A stretch of 64,000 bases of DNA from Comamonas odontotermitis (GTDB lineage: Bacteria > Pseudomonadota > Gammaproteobacteria > Burkholderiales > Burkholderiaceae_C). The notes under the pieces were generated by a model. It saw only the letters and a program-made list of their open reading frames with translations. It had not been told where the DNA came from and made no database searches. The stretch's first letter is position 1; every line of letters starts with the position of its first letter. Shown piece after piece: positions 1-8,098 of this stretch. Made by a program: the position numbers and the translations under genes. The stretch lies in contig NZ_CP083451.1 of the NCBI RefSeq assembly GCF_020080045.1, forward strand, positions 186,001-250,000, given 5' to 3'.

Positions 1-2
1 TG

Positions 3-692
3 CCGGTGGTCGCATTTGCGTTGCGGTCGACAGATGCCGAGCAGCTGGCGCGCGAGTTTTCTGAGCGCTTCGGCAGTGACTCGGAGCTGTTCGACAACGA
101 TCCCGTGCTGATTGACCTGGTGCAGGTGCGCGATGCAGAGACGCCCATCGACTTCGAGGCGCTGATGGCCTTGCTGCGCCAGTACCGCACCATGCCGGTG
201 GCCGTGCGCGGCGGCAATGCGCAGCAGATGCAGGCCGCCCGTGCGGCTGGCCTCACTGCCGCGCCCGAGGCGCCACCGGTGCGCGCAACCGCTGCGGAAG
301 AGCCCGCAGTGCGCGAGGTGATCCACGAGGTGGAAGTGGTCAAGGAAGTGCAATTGCCGGCCAAGACCACGGTGCGGGTGGACAAACCCATGCGCTCGGG
401 CCAGCAGGTCTATGCGGCAGGCAGCGATGTGGTGGTCAATGCGGTTGTCAGTTTTGGTGCCGAAGTGATTGCCGACGGAAATGTGCACGTGTATGGCCCA
501 TTGCGCGGACGGGCCGTGGCCGGTGCGCGGGGCGATACGTCGGCCCGCATCTATTGCACCTGTTTTGAGCCGCAACTGGTATCGATTGCCGGTATCTACC
601 GTACGGTTGAATCGGACTTGCCGCCGGATGTGGCGGGCAAGCCTGCGATGGTGCGCCTGGATGGCGAAAAACTGCTGATTGAGCCGCTATAG
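3..692 (+). CDS. minC: Septum site-determining protein MinC (5' end outside window)
   Basis: MinC inhibits FtsZ ring assembly away from midcell and works with MinD and MinE. The frame is open to the window edge, so the first residues (about 20-30 by family length) are missing; the GTG near position 6 is internal. The visible part has the end of the N-terminal domain, an Ala/Pro/Glu-rich linker (about residues 85-118), then the C-terminal beta-helix domain that binds MinD, with the family-typical segment CFEPQLVSIAGIY near the end. It lies 79 bases upstream of minD in the same direction, the usual minCDE order. Identification is firm; only the start is unknown. Confidence 0.95.
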   Translation, partial: PVVAFALRSTDAEQLAREFSERFGSDSELFDNDPVLIDLVQVRDAETPIDFEALMALLRQYRTMPVAVRGGNAQQMQAARAAGLTAAPEAPPVRATAAEEPAVREVIHEVEVVKEVQLPAKTTVRVDKPMRSGQQVYAAGSDVVVNAVVSFGAEVIADGNVHVYGPLRGRAVAGARGDTSARIYCTCFEPQLVSIAGIYRTVESDLPPDVAGKPAMVRLDGEKLLIEPL

Positions 693-771
693 GCGGCCTG
701 GAATGGTGAGCTCTGGAGACGGCCCACCGGGGCATTGAACAATTGAGGACGTAAAGAGAACGGATCATAAG

Positions 772-1584
772 ATGGCAAAAATCGTCGTTGTAACTTCCGG
801 CAAAGGCGGAGTTGGCAAAACCACCACCAGTGCAAGCTTTGCGGCTGGTCTGGCATTGCAGGGCCACAAAACGGCCGTGATCGACTTTGACGTCGGCCTG
901 CGCAATCTCGATCTGATCATGGGTTGCGAGCGCCGCGTGGTGTACGACCTGATCAATGTGATCCAGGGCGAGGCCAACCTGAACCAGGCATTGATCAAGG
1001 ACAAGCAGCTGGAAAACCTCTACATCCTGGCAGCGTCGCAGACCCGTGACAAGGATGCGCTGACGCAGGATGGCGTCGAGAAGATTCTCAAGGATCTGGC
1101 GGAGATGGATTTTGACTACATCGTCTGCGATTCGCCCGCCGGTATCGAAAGCGGTGCCTTGATGGCCATGCACTTTGCAGACGAAGCGCTGGTGGTGACC
1201 AACCCCGAGGTCTCATCCGTGCGAGATTCCGACCGCATCCTGGGCATGCTCAGCTCCAAGACGAAACGTGCCATCGACGGTGGCGACCCGATCAAGGAAC
1301 ACCTGCTCATCACCCGCTACAACCCCAACCGTGTACAGGATGGCCAGATGCTGTCGCTGGAGGACATCCAGGACATTCTGCGCATCAAGCTGATTGGCGT
1401 GATCCCCGAGTCCGAATCGGTGCTGCAGGCATCCAACCAGGGTACGCCTGCGATCAACCTGCCTGAAACGGATGTGTCGGAAGCCTACAAGGATGTGGTG
1501 TCGCGCTTTCTGGGCGAAGACAAGCCGATGCGCTTCATCGAAGCGCAAAAGCCTGGCTTCTTCAAACGTATTTTCGGGAGGTAA
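772..1584 (+). CDS. minD: Septum site-determining ATPase MinD
   Basis: MinD is the membrane-cycling ATPase that recruits MinC and is stimulated by MinE, setting the division-site oscillation. The 270-residue product has the deviant Walker A motif KGGVGKTT (residues 11-18), the FDVGLRNLD switch region near residue 38, and a C-terminal amphipathic basic helix ([10 protein letters not shown]) that serves as membrane-targeting sequence. Length is normal for the family. The ATG at 772 gives the canonical N-terminus [13 protein letters not shown]. minE follows after 5 bases, so the two are surely co-transcribed. Confidence 0.97.
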   Translation: MAKIVVVTSGKGGVGKTTTSASFAAGLALQGHKTAVIDFDVGLRNLDLIMGCERRVVYDLINVIQGEANLNQALIKDKQLENLYILAASQTRDKDALTQDGVEKILKDLAEMDFDYIVCDSPAGIESGALMAMHFADEALVVTNPEVSSVRDSDRILGMLSSKTKRAIDGGDPIKEHLLITRYNPNRVQDGQMLSLEDIQDILRIKLIGVIPESESVLQASNQGTPAINLPETDVSEAYKDVVSRFLGEDKPMRFIEAQKPGFFKRIFGR

Positions 1585-1589
1585 GCGCC

Positions 1590-1850
1590 ATGTCCTTGCT
1601 GTCCCTGTTCCTGGGTGAAAAGAAGAAGACGGCCTCGGTTGCGAAAGAGCGCCTGCAGATCATTCTGGCGCACGAGCGCACCGGCCGCAGCAACAACCAG
1701 CCCGACTACCTGCCTGCGCTGCAAAAAGAGCTGATGGCCGTGATCGCCAAGTACGTTTCGGTCAATCCAGACGATGTCCGCGTCAATCTGGAGCGCCAGG
1801 ACAACCTGGAAGTGCTGGAAGTCAAGATCGAGCTGCCAGACGCCAAGTAA
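1590..1850 (+). CDS. minE: Cell division topological specificity factor MinE
   Basis: MinE triggers MinD ATP hydrolysis and gives the Min system its spatial cue. The 86-residue product has a short N-terminal membrane-targeting segment ([22 protein letters not shown]), the contact-helix sequence [12 protein letters not shown] (about residues 22-33) that displaces MinC from MinD, and the C-terminal dimerisation domain. It starts 5 bases after the minD stop behind the GGGAGG-like end of minD, which doubles as ribosome binding site. It is the last gene of the operon and is followed by a strong terminator hairpin. Confidence 0.97.
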   Translation: MSLLSLFLGEKKKTASVAKERLQIILAHERTGRSNNQPDYLPALQKELMAVIAKYVSVNPDDVRVNLERQDNLEVLEVKIELPDAK

Positions 1851-1888
1851 GCCCGGCGCCAATAGGTCAGGTAGCCTGTGAATAAACG

Positions 1889-1913
1889 AACGCGACCCAA
1901 GGGTCGCGTTTTT
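1889..1913 (+). terminator. Rho-independent terminator of minCDE
   Basis: A perfect ten-base stem (AACGCGACCC / GGGTCGCGTT) with a two-base AA loop runs straight into a T tract. It sits about 40 bases after the minE stop and should end the min operon transcript. Confidence 0.9.
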
Positions 1914-1915
1914 CA

Positions 1916-1984
1916 TGTGGATAACGATGGTTTCAATCGCTGCTGCCGCAAGATGGATAAGTGCTGGCGGCCTATTTATCCACA
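1916..1984. promoter_or_regulatory. Pair of consensus DnaA boxes in inverted orientation
   Basis: The nine-base DnaA box TTATCCACA occurs perfectly on the minus strand at 1916-1924 and on the plus strand at 1976-1984, in the short gap between the minE terminator and the stop of the convergent thioesterase gene. Both match the E. coli R-box consensus exactly. The sequence match is seen directly; binding by DnaA is inferred. Confidence 0.45.
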
Positions 1985-1994
1985 AATCCTTGCT

Positions 1995-2450
1995 TTATGC
2001 ACTGCTTTCGGAGGACTTGTCATAGGCATGCGCCTTCCAGTACTTGAAGGTGCCCTGTGCGGTGGCCAGAATGCGGCGCTCCGAATCATAGATATTGGCC
2101 TGGCACGTGCACAGCGAGCGGCCCTGGTTGATGACCCAGCCTTCAGCCACCAACGGGCCGCGCCCTGGATAGATGAAGCGTGACGACATCTCCACCGTCA
2201 CTGCGGTGCTCGATGGCGCTCCGGGCGCCAGTACGGCCGCACGTGACATGGCTACATCCAGCAAGGTCATCAGAATGCCGCCATGCGCGGCGGGTAGTTG
2301 ATTGCACAGGTCCTCGCGCAGATCCGACAGGTGCACGCGCACAATGCCGTCCTCAAAGTTCGGGTCTTGCCTGGCGCCAATGAGGCGCAGGAAAGGCACG
2401 CGGCTGTTCATGTCCTCGATGCTCATGTGATGGCGATCTACCGTGCTCAT
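1995..2450 (-). CDS. PaaI/YdiI-type hotdog thioesterase
   Basis: The 151-residue product is a hotdog-fold protein of the PaaI-like acyl-CoA thioesterase type, with the characteristic HGGILMTLLDVAMSRA helix (about residues 56-71) that carries the active-site region. It probably hydrolyses acyl-CoA thioesters and may rescue CoA trapped in dead-end intermediates of the pathway encoded just upstream. The ATG at 2450 was chosen because GGAGA lies 7-8 bases before it; the frame is open further upstream, but only antisense to the acyl-CoA dehydrogenase gene. It is the last gene of a four-gene minus-strand operon. The substrate cannot be told from sequence. Confidence 0.8.
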   Translation of the reverse strand: MSTVDRHHMSIEDMNSRVPFLRLIGARQDPNFEDGIVRVHLSDLREDLCNQLPAAHGGILMTLLDVAMSRAAVLAPGAPSSTAVTVEMSSRFIYPGRGPLVAEGWVINQGRSLCTCQANIYDSERRILATAQGTFKYWKAHAYDKSSESSA

Positions 2451-2499
2451 CGGGCCGTCTCCATGATTGGCGCCACCAAGTGCAGCTCGAACTCGCCGG

Positions 2500-3660
2500 T
2501 CATGCGTTGGCCCTCGCTTCGCGCACCATGTTGCGCGCGATGATGATCTGCTGGATCTGCGTGGTGCCCTCGTATAGGCGGAACAGACGCACATCGCGGT
2601 AGAAGCGCTCGATGCCGTATTCGGCCATGTAGCCCGCTCCGCCGAGGATCTGCACAGCACGGTCGGCCACGCAGCCACACATTTCGGTGGCAAACATCTT
2701 GGCGCTCGACGCCTCGGTGGACACGTTCTGGCCATCGTCACGCCGACGGGCTGCGTCGATGGTCATGCACTCGGCGGCATACAGCTCTGCCTGGCTGTCG
2801 GCCAGCATGGCCTGCACCAGCTGAAAATCGCAGATCGCCTGGCCGAACTGCTTGCGCTCCAGCGAATACTGCAACGCATCGCGCAGAATGCGCTTGGCGC
2901 AGCCCACGGCCACGGCGGCAATGTGGATGCGGCCCTTTTCCAGCACCTTCATCGCGGTCTTGAAGCCCCGGCCCTCCTGCAGGCCAATCAGGTTTGCGGC
3001 AGGCACTTTCACGTTGTCAAAGATCACGTCGCAGGTGTGCGCGCCCCGCTGGCCCATCTTCTTGTCGTATTTGCCAAAGCTGATGCCGGGCGTCTTTGCG
3101 TCAACGATGAAGGACGACACGCCGCCCGCGCCCTTGTCGGCCGGGTTGGTGCGCGCCATCAGCGTGAACATTCCGGCGTGCGGTGCATTGGTGATGAAGC
3201 GCTTGGTGCCGTTGACGATGTAGTGGTCGCCTTGCTTGATGGCTGTGGTGCGCAGCGATGCGGCATCCGATCCAGCTTCGGGCTCGGTCAGTGCAAACGA
3301 GGCGATCACCTCGCCGGTGGCCAGCTTGGGCAGCCACTGGGCCTTCTGCGTATCGGTGCCGTCCATCAGAATGCCTTGCGAGCCGATGCCCACGGTGGTG
3401 CCAATCACCGAGCGGAAGGCGGGCGAGGTCTGGCACAGTTCCAGCAGCACGCGCACCTCCTCTTCCATCGTCAGCTCCAGGCCACCGAACTGCTCGGGGA
3501 TAGTGAGGCCGAACAAGCCCAGCTCGCGCATTTCCTGCACGATGGACTCGGGGATCTCATCGGTCTCGGCCACTTCGTTTTCGGCCGGTACCAGGCGCTC
3601 ACGCACAAAGCGTCGTACGCTGTCGAGCAGCGCTTCCAGGGTTTCGTTATCGCGGATCAT
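2500..3660 (-). CDS. Acyl-CoA dehydrogenase
   Basis: This 386-residue flavoenzyme introduces the alpha-beta double bond in an acyl-CoA and passes electrons to ETF. The family FAD/substrate segment FALTEPEAGSDA lies near residue 125, and the C-terminal RLYEGTTQIQ motif supplies the canonical catalytic glutamate of short- and medium-chain acyl-CoA dehydrogenases. The ATG at 3660 is preceded by AGGA. It follows the thiolase-like gene by 13 bases, and its TGA overlaps the ATG of an 18-codon frame leading into the thioesterase, suggesting translational coupling. The partners suggest degradation of a branched, aromatic or steroid-derived acyl-CoA, but the chain specificity is unknown. Confidence 0.9.
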   Translation of the reverse strand: MIRDNETLEALLDSVRRFVRERLVPAENEVAETDEIPESIVQEMRELGLFGLTIPEQFGGLELTMEEEVRVLLELCQTSPAFRSVIGTTVGIGSQGILMDGTDTQKAQWLPKLATGEVIASFALTEPEAGSDAASLRTTAIKQGDHYIVNGTKRFITNAPHAGMFTLMARTNPADKGAGGVSSFIVDAKTPGISFGKYDKKMGQRGAHTCDVIFDNVKVPAANLIGLQEGRGFKTAMKVLEKGRIHIAAVAVGCAKRILRDALQYSLERKQFGQAICDFQLVQAMLADSQAELYAAECMTIDAARRRDDGQNVSTEASSAKMFATEMCGCVADRAVQILGGAGYMAEYGIERFYRDVRLFRLYEGTTQIQQIIIARNMVREARANA

Positions 3661-3673
3661 GTCTGCAGTCCTG

Positions 3674-4867
3674 TCACAAAGTTGCGGCCGTGCCGAGGAT
3701 CGCCGTGGCCTGGCTGGACAGCGTGCCGCCGTTGCCATGGGCCAGGGCCAGCTGGGCGCCTGCGATCTGGCGTTCGCCACAATTGCCGCGCAATTGGCGC
3801 ACGGCTTCGATCAATGCAAAGATGCCATACATGCCCGGGTGCACGCACGACAGTCCCCCACCGTTGGTGTTGACCGGCAGGCTGCCGCCGGGCGCAATCG
3901 CGCCGCTGGCAACAAAGGCACCGGCCTCACCCTTTCTGACAAAGCCCAGGTCCTCCAGAAAGAGCAGGGTGTTGATCGTGAAGGCGTCATACAGCTCCAC
4001 GACATCCATGTCCGCAGCCTGCAATCCGGCCATTGCAAAGGCCTGCGCGCCCGATTGGCTGGCGGCGGTCACCGTCAGGTCGGGCATCGACGAGATCTGG
4101 CGGTTCCAGCAGGCCGTGGCGTTGCCCAGCACATAGATGGGGGCGTTCGGGGCGTTTTTGGCGTCTTCGGCGCGGCTCAGCACAAAGGCGCCGGCGCCGT
4201 CGGTGACCAGGCAGCAATCGCGCACGGTGAACGGGTCTGCAATCATGCGAGCGCCCAATACCTCTTCAATGGTCAGCGGGTCGCGCATGAAGGCTTCGGG
4301 GTTCTTCTGTGCCCATTGGCGGGCTGACACCGCCACGGCGGCCAGCTGCTCGCGCGTGGTGCCGTACTGGTGCATATGGCGCGCAGCGGCCATGGCATAG
4401 GCGGCCACCGGCATCACGGGCTCGAAGGGGTGTTCGAAAAGCTGCGGATCCATGAACTTGCGTGCGGCAGTCGATTCCTTGCGGCCAAAGGCGGCAGAGC
4501 GCTGCGCGCTGCCGTAGCACACCAGCACATGCTTGCACTGGCCCGCTTCAAGCGCCATGATCGAGGGCAGCAGGTGAGCGATGAAGCTCGACCCACCCAC
4601 CATGGTGCCATTGATGTAATTGGGGTTGATACCCAGGTGTTCGATGACCGGCATGGGCCACATGGTGGCATTGACGCTGCAGGTCGCCAGTCCGTCGATG
4701 TCCTGCATGGTCAGGCCTGCATCGGCCACGGCCGCATGCGCGGCGCGCGCCAGCAGCATCATGTCGTCAGAGCCGGGAGTCTCGCCGCAGCCGTAGGTGG
4801 CAACGCCGGTGATGGCCGCCTTGCCGCGCAGCGCGCGCAGGCCGGAGCTGGTGTGTACTTGTGCCAT
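3674..4867 (-). CDS. Thiolase-superfamily protein, SCP-x/Ltp2-like (probable acyl-CoA lyase or aldolase)
   Basis: The 397-residue product has a thiolase fold like the SCP-x / lipid-transfer thiolases but no SCP2 domain. Where thiolases have the nucleophilic cysteine before a GS turn, this protein reads NGTMVGGSS (Met89), and the usual His/Asn-rich motif is YDAFT (Tyr293). Loss of the cysteine and gain of this tyrosine resemble the Ltp2-type thiolase-like aldolases that need a DUF35 partner. The gene lies 19 bases downstream of exactly such a Zn-ribbon OB-fold gene. The start has AAGGAC upstream. I infer carbon-carbon cleavage by retro-aldol chemistry rather than thiolysis; conventional thiolase activity remains the alternative. 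Confidence 0.8.
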   Translation of the reverse strand: MAQVHTSSGLRALRGKAAITGVATYGCGETPGSDDMMLLARAAHAAVADAGLTMQDIDGLATCSVNATMWPMPVIEHLGINPNYINGTMVGGSSFIAHLLPSIMALEAGQCKHVLVCYGSAQRSAAFGRKESTAARKFMDPQLFEHPFEPVMPVAAYAMAAARHMHQYGTTREQLAAVAVSARQWAQKNPEAFMRDPLTIEEVLGARMIADPFTVRDCCLVTDGAGAFVLSRAEDAKNAPNAPIYVLGNATACWNRQISSMPDLTVTAASQSGAQAFAMAGLQAADMDVVELYDAFTINTLLFLEDLGFVRKGEAGAFVASGAIAPGGSLPVNTNGGGLSCVHPGMYGIFALIEAVRQLRGNCGERQIAGAQLALAHGNGGTLSSQATAILGTAATL

Positions 4868-4886
4868 GTGCTTGTCCTTTTCGTTC

Positions 4887-5252
4887 TTATGCGGCCTTGA
4901 ATACCACCAAGCCCTTGCCGTTGTGCTGCACCACTTGTGCGCGCACCGCCATGCCGATCTTCACATCGGCTGGCGCCATGCCTTCGACGCGGCTCATCAT
5001 GCGCGGGCCTTCGGCCAGATCGACCAGTGCCACGTTGTAGTCGCCCCCGGCCTCGGCCTTGCGGCGGATGACCGTGGTCGAGTACACCGTACCCTGGCCG
5101 GAGGGCTGTTCCCAGGCCAGTTGGTCACTGCCGCAATGCGGACACAGTTCGCGAGGATAGAAGATGGCCTTGTGGCAGGCCGTGCAGCGCTGGATCTGGA
5201 AGCTGCCTGCATCGAGCGCGGCCTGGTATTGGCTTGACATCGAAGGTGTCAT
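4887..5252 (-). CDS. Zn-ribbon OB-fold protein (DUF35 family)
   Basis: This 121-residue protein has an N-terminal zinc-binding rubredoxin-like knuckle (Cys23, Cys26, Cys37, Cys40) followed by an OB-fold with the family motif GTVYSTTVIRR. DUF35 proteins form obligate complexes with thiolase-superfamily enzymes and can help bind the acyl-CoA. Here it is the first gene of a minus-strand operon and sits directly before the thiolase-like gene, so the two products very probably form a heteromer. ATG at 5252 is the first start in the frame and has a GAGAAAG-like element upstream. Confidence 0.88.
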   Translation of the reverse strand: MTPSMSSQYQAALDAGSFQIQRCTACHKAIFYPRELCPHCGSDQLAWEQPSGQGTVYSTTVIRRKAEAGGDYNVALVDLAEGPRMMSRVEGMAPADVKIGMAVRAQVVQHNGKGLVVFKAA

Positions 5253-5532
5253 TGCGTTGTCTTTCTCGGTATTGCGGTATCGGGCGGATGGTGGAGCATG
5301 GGCGATTTCATCCCGGCACGCAATTATTGGTTGCGGAAGAGGGGGTTTGGCGCGACTTGATCAACGCAGGCGACAACCTGAAACAGACGCCAGATCACAA
5401 ACACGTTCTTTGAGCAGGTTCTTAGGGTTTTCAAGGCTTTGGCACAGGCTAAGGCACGGCTTTGCAAAGGCAAAAGCTGCTGCGCCATAAAGCTCTAGCA
5501 TCAGGGGCTCAATAAGAATCGGAGACAAGAAC

Positions 5533-6735
5533 ATGAGGAAAACCACACTGGGGCTGGCTGCCGCATTGGCGTGCCTTGCAGCGCAGGCGCAGGGCATCTC
5601 GGGAGATGTCGTGAAGATCGCAGTGCTCAGCGACATGTCGAGCCTGTATGCCGACACGGCGGGAAAAGGTTCGGTGGAAGCCGCCAGGATGGCCATCGCC
5701 GACTTCGGCGGCACCGTGCTGGGCAAGAAGATCGAGCTGGTCTCGGCTGACCACCAGAACAAGGCAGACGTGGCTGCGACCAAGGCGCGCCAGTGGTTCG
5801 ACAGCGACGGTGTGGACATGGTCATGAACATGAACAACTCCGCAGTCGCCATCGCGGTCAACGGCCTGGCACGCGAGCGGAACAAGATGGTGATGAACAC
5901 CGGCGCCGTCTCGACTGCATTGACCAATGAGCATTGCGGCGCCACCCTGGTGCACTACACCTATGACACCTACGCCATGACCAACGCCGCAGTCAAAGGC
6001 GTGCTGGCGCAAGGCAAGAAGGACTGGTTCATCATTTCGGTCGACTACGCAGCAGGCAAGGCCATGGCGGCCACGGCGACAGAGTTTGTGGAAGCGGGCG
6101 GTGGCAAGATCACCGGTCAGGTGGCGCACCCGCTCAATGCCAGCGATTTCTCCTCATACGTCACGCAGGCGCAGGCCTCCAAGGCGCAGGTGGTGACGCT
6201 GGCCAATGCAACCAACGACACGGTCAACACCATCAAGGCGGCGTACGACTTTGGCCTGACGAAGAACCAGGTACTGGTGCCGCAGCTGATGTTCATCAAC
6301 GACATCCATGGCCTGGGTCTCAAATACGGTCAGGGCATGACCTTCGCCACCGCCTTCTATTGGGACCGCACGCCCGAATCGCGGGCATGGGCCAAGCGTT
6401 ATTTCGAACGCATGAAGAAGATGCCGTCGATGGTGCAGGCGGGTGATTATTCCGCCGTGATGACTTACCTGCAGGCCATCAAGGAGGCGGGTACCGACGA
6501 TGGAGTGGCCGTGGCGGCGCAGCTCAGGAAGATGAAGATCAACGACGCCTTCTCGCAGAACGGCTACGTGCGTGAGGACGGCCGCATGGTGCACGACATG
6601 TATGTGGTGCAGGTGAAAAAGCCCGAGGAATCGAAGGCGCCCTGGGATTACTACAAGGTCGTGTCCACCATTCCCGGCGAAGAGGCCTTCCGTCCTCTGT
6701 CCAAGAGCACCTGCTCGCTGGTGAAGAAATCCTGA
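5533..6735 (+). CDS. ABC transporter periplasmic binding protein, branched-chain amino acid/amide (HAAT) type
   Basis: The 400-residue product has a signal peptide (first about 20 residues, ending AQAQG) and the two-lobed type I periplasmic binding fold typical of LivK-like receptors, beginning with VVKIAVLSDMSSLYADTAG. It would capture an amino acid, amide, urea or aromatic acid for an ABC importer. The start at 5533 has GGAGA upstream. It is followed 42 bases later by a clear paralogue, and no permease or ATPase gene is near. The ligand is not deducible. Confidence 0.88.
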   Translation: MRKTTLGLAAALACLAAQAQGISGDVVKIAVLSDMSSLYADTAGKGSVEAARMAIADFGGTVLGKKIELVSADHQNKADVAATKARQWFDSDGVDMVMNMNNSAVAIAVNGLARERNKMVMNTGAVSTALTNEHCGATLVHYTYDTYAMTNAAVKGVLAQGKKDWFIISVDYAAGKAMAATATEFVEAGGGKITGQVAHPLNASDFSSYVTQAQASKAQVVTLANATNDTVNTIKAAYDFGLTKNQVLVPQLMFINDIHGLGLKYGQGMTFATAFYWDRTPESRAWAKRYFERMKKMPSMVQAGDYSAVMTYLQAIKEAGTDDGVAVAAQLRKMKINDAFSQNGYVREDGRMVHDMYVVQVKKPEESKAPWDYYKVVSTIPGEEAFRPLSKSTCSLVKKS

Positions 6736-6777
6736 TCACAGACCGCTGATTCATTGCCGACATCCAGGAGACAAGCC

Positions 6778-7995
6778 ATGAAACATTTGACAGCCATCGC
6801 CACACTTGCAGCCACTGTTACCGCAGCCGCACTACCCGTTCAGGCCCAGGCCATCTCGGGTGATGTGGTGAAGATCGCAGTGCTCAGCGATATGTCCGGC
6901 CCCTATGCCGACACGGCCGGACGAGGTTCGGTCGAGGCCACGAAGATGGCGGTCGAGGATTTTGGTGGGACGGTGGCAGGAAAGAAGATCGAGGTGGTCT
7001 TTGCCGACCACCAGGGCAAGGCCGACGTGGGGGCGAGCCGCGCGCGCACCTGGTTCGACACCGAAGGTGTGGACGTGGTGGTGGACCTGAACAACTCTGC
7101 CGTCGCCATGGCGGTCTACAACCTCGCCAAGGAACGTAACAAGCTCATCCTCACCTCGGGAGGCGCTTCGGACGCGCTGACCAGCGAGGCTTGCATTCCC
7201 ACCGCCATTCACTACACCTACGATACCTATGCAATGGCCAGCGGCGTGGCACATGCCATGCTGGAAAAGGGCAAGAAGGACTGGTACATCATGGCGGTGG
7301 ACTATGCCTTTGGGAAAGCAGGGGCCGAGACGGTGACCAACATCGTCAGCAAGGGCGGAGGCAAGATCGTAGGACGCACCAACTTCCCACTCAATGCCAG
7401 CGACTTCTCCTCGTTTGTATTGCAGGCGCAGGAGTCCAAGGCACCTGTCGTTACGCTGGTGAGTGCGGGCAACGACACCATCAACGCGATCAAGTCGGCC
7501 AACCAGTTCGGGCTGATGAAGAACCAGACCGTGGCGCCGCAGTTCATGTTCATCCAGGATGTGCACTCCCTCGGCCTCAAGACCGCCCAGGGCCTGACAT
7601 TTGCCACCGCCTTCTACTGGGACCGCACCCCCGAGACGCGCGCCTTCTCGCAGCGCTTTTTTGAGCGCATGGGCAAGAAAACCATGCCGTCCATGGTGCA
7701 TGCAGGCACATATTCGGCGGTAACCCAATACCTGAAGGCGGTTGCAGCTATCAATTCTGATGATGGACCGGCGGTAACCAAGTACCTCAAGTCCAACAAG
7801 CTCGAAGACTTCTTCAGCCAGAACGGCCATGTGCGAGAAGATGGTCGCATGGTGCACGACCTGTACCTGGCCCAGGTCAAGTCGCCCGATGAATCGAAGG
7901 GCCCGTGGGATTACTACAAGATCCTTGCCACCATCCCCGGCGACAAGGCCTTCCGCCCCATGGCCGATGGCAAATGTGCACTGGTGAAGAAATAG
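6778..7995 (+). CDS. ABC transporter periplasmic binding protein, paralogue of the preceding gene
   Basis: The 405-residue receptor shares with its upstream neighbour the ISGDVVKIAVLSDMS start of the mature domain, the NASDFSS and FATAFYWDRTPE blocks, and the DGRMVHD segment, so the two genes arose by tandem duplication. The start was set at the ATG of MKHLTAIATLAA (signal peptide) because AGGAGACAAGCC precedes it; the frame is open 24 bases further up. The pair may bind related ligands with different affinity. The aldehyde dehydrogenase downstream may belong to the same catabolic unit. Confidence 0.87.
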   Translation: MKHLTAIATLAATVTAAALPVQAQAISGDVVKIAVLSDMSGPYADTAGRGSVEATKMAVEDFGGTVAGKKIEVVFADHQGKADVGASRARTWFDTEGVDVVVDLNNSAVAMAVYNLAKERNKLILTSGGASDALTSEACIPTAIHYTYDTYAMASGVAHAMLEKGKKDWYIMAVDYAFGKAGAETVTNIVSKGGGKIVGRTNFPLNASDFSSFVLQAQESKAPVVTLVSAGNDTINAIKSANQFGLMKNQTVAPQFMFIQDVHSLGLKTAQGLTFATAFYWDRTPETRAFSQRFFERMGKKTMPSMVHAGTYSAVTQYLKAVAAINSDDGPAVTKYLKSNKLEDFFSQNGHVREDGRMVHDLYLAQVKSPDESKGPWDYYKILATIPGDKAFRPMADGKCALVKK

Positions 7996-8003
7996 GCACA
8001 GGC

Positions 8004-8098
8004 TTATCCACAACACAGCGCGGTCTTCCTTTTTGGATGGATCGTCTCATGCACTAAAGACACCCGCAGGAGCCAACCATGTCCCATGCTTATCCACA
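8004..8098 (+). promoter_or_regulatory. Two further consensus DnaA boxes
   Basis: TTATCCACA occurs at 8004-8012, in the gap after the second binding protein gene, and again at 8090-8098, spanning codons 4-7 of the aldehyde dehydrogenase gene. Both are on the plus strand and perfect. Their function is inferred only from the consensus. Confidence 0.35.
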
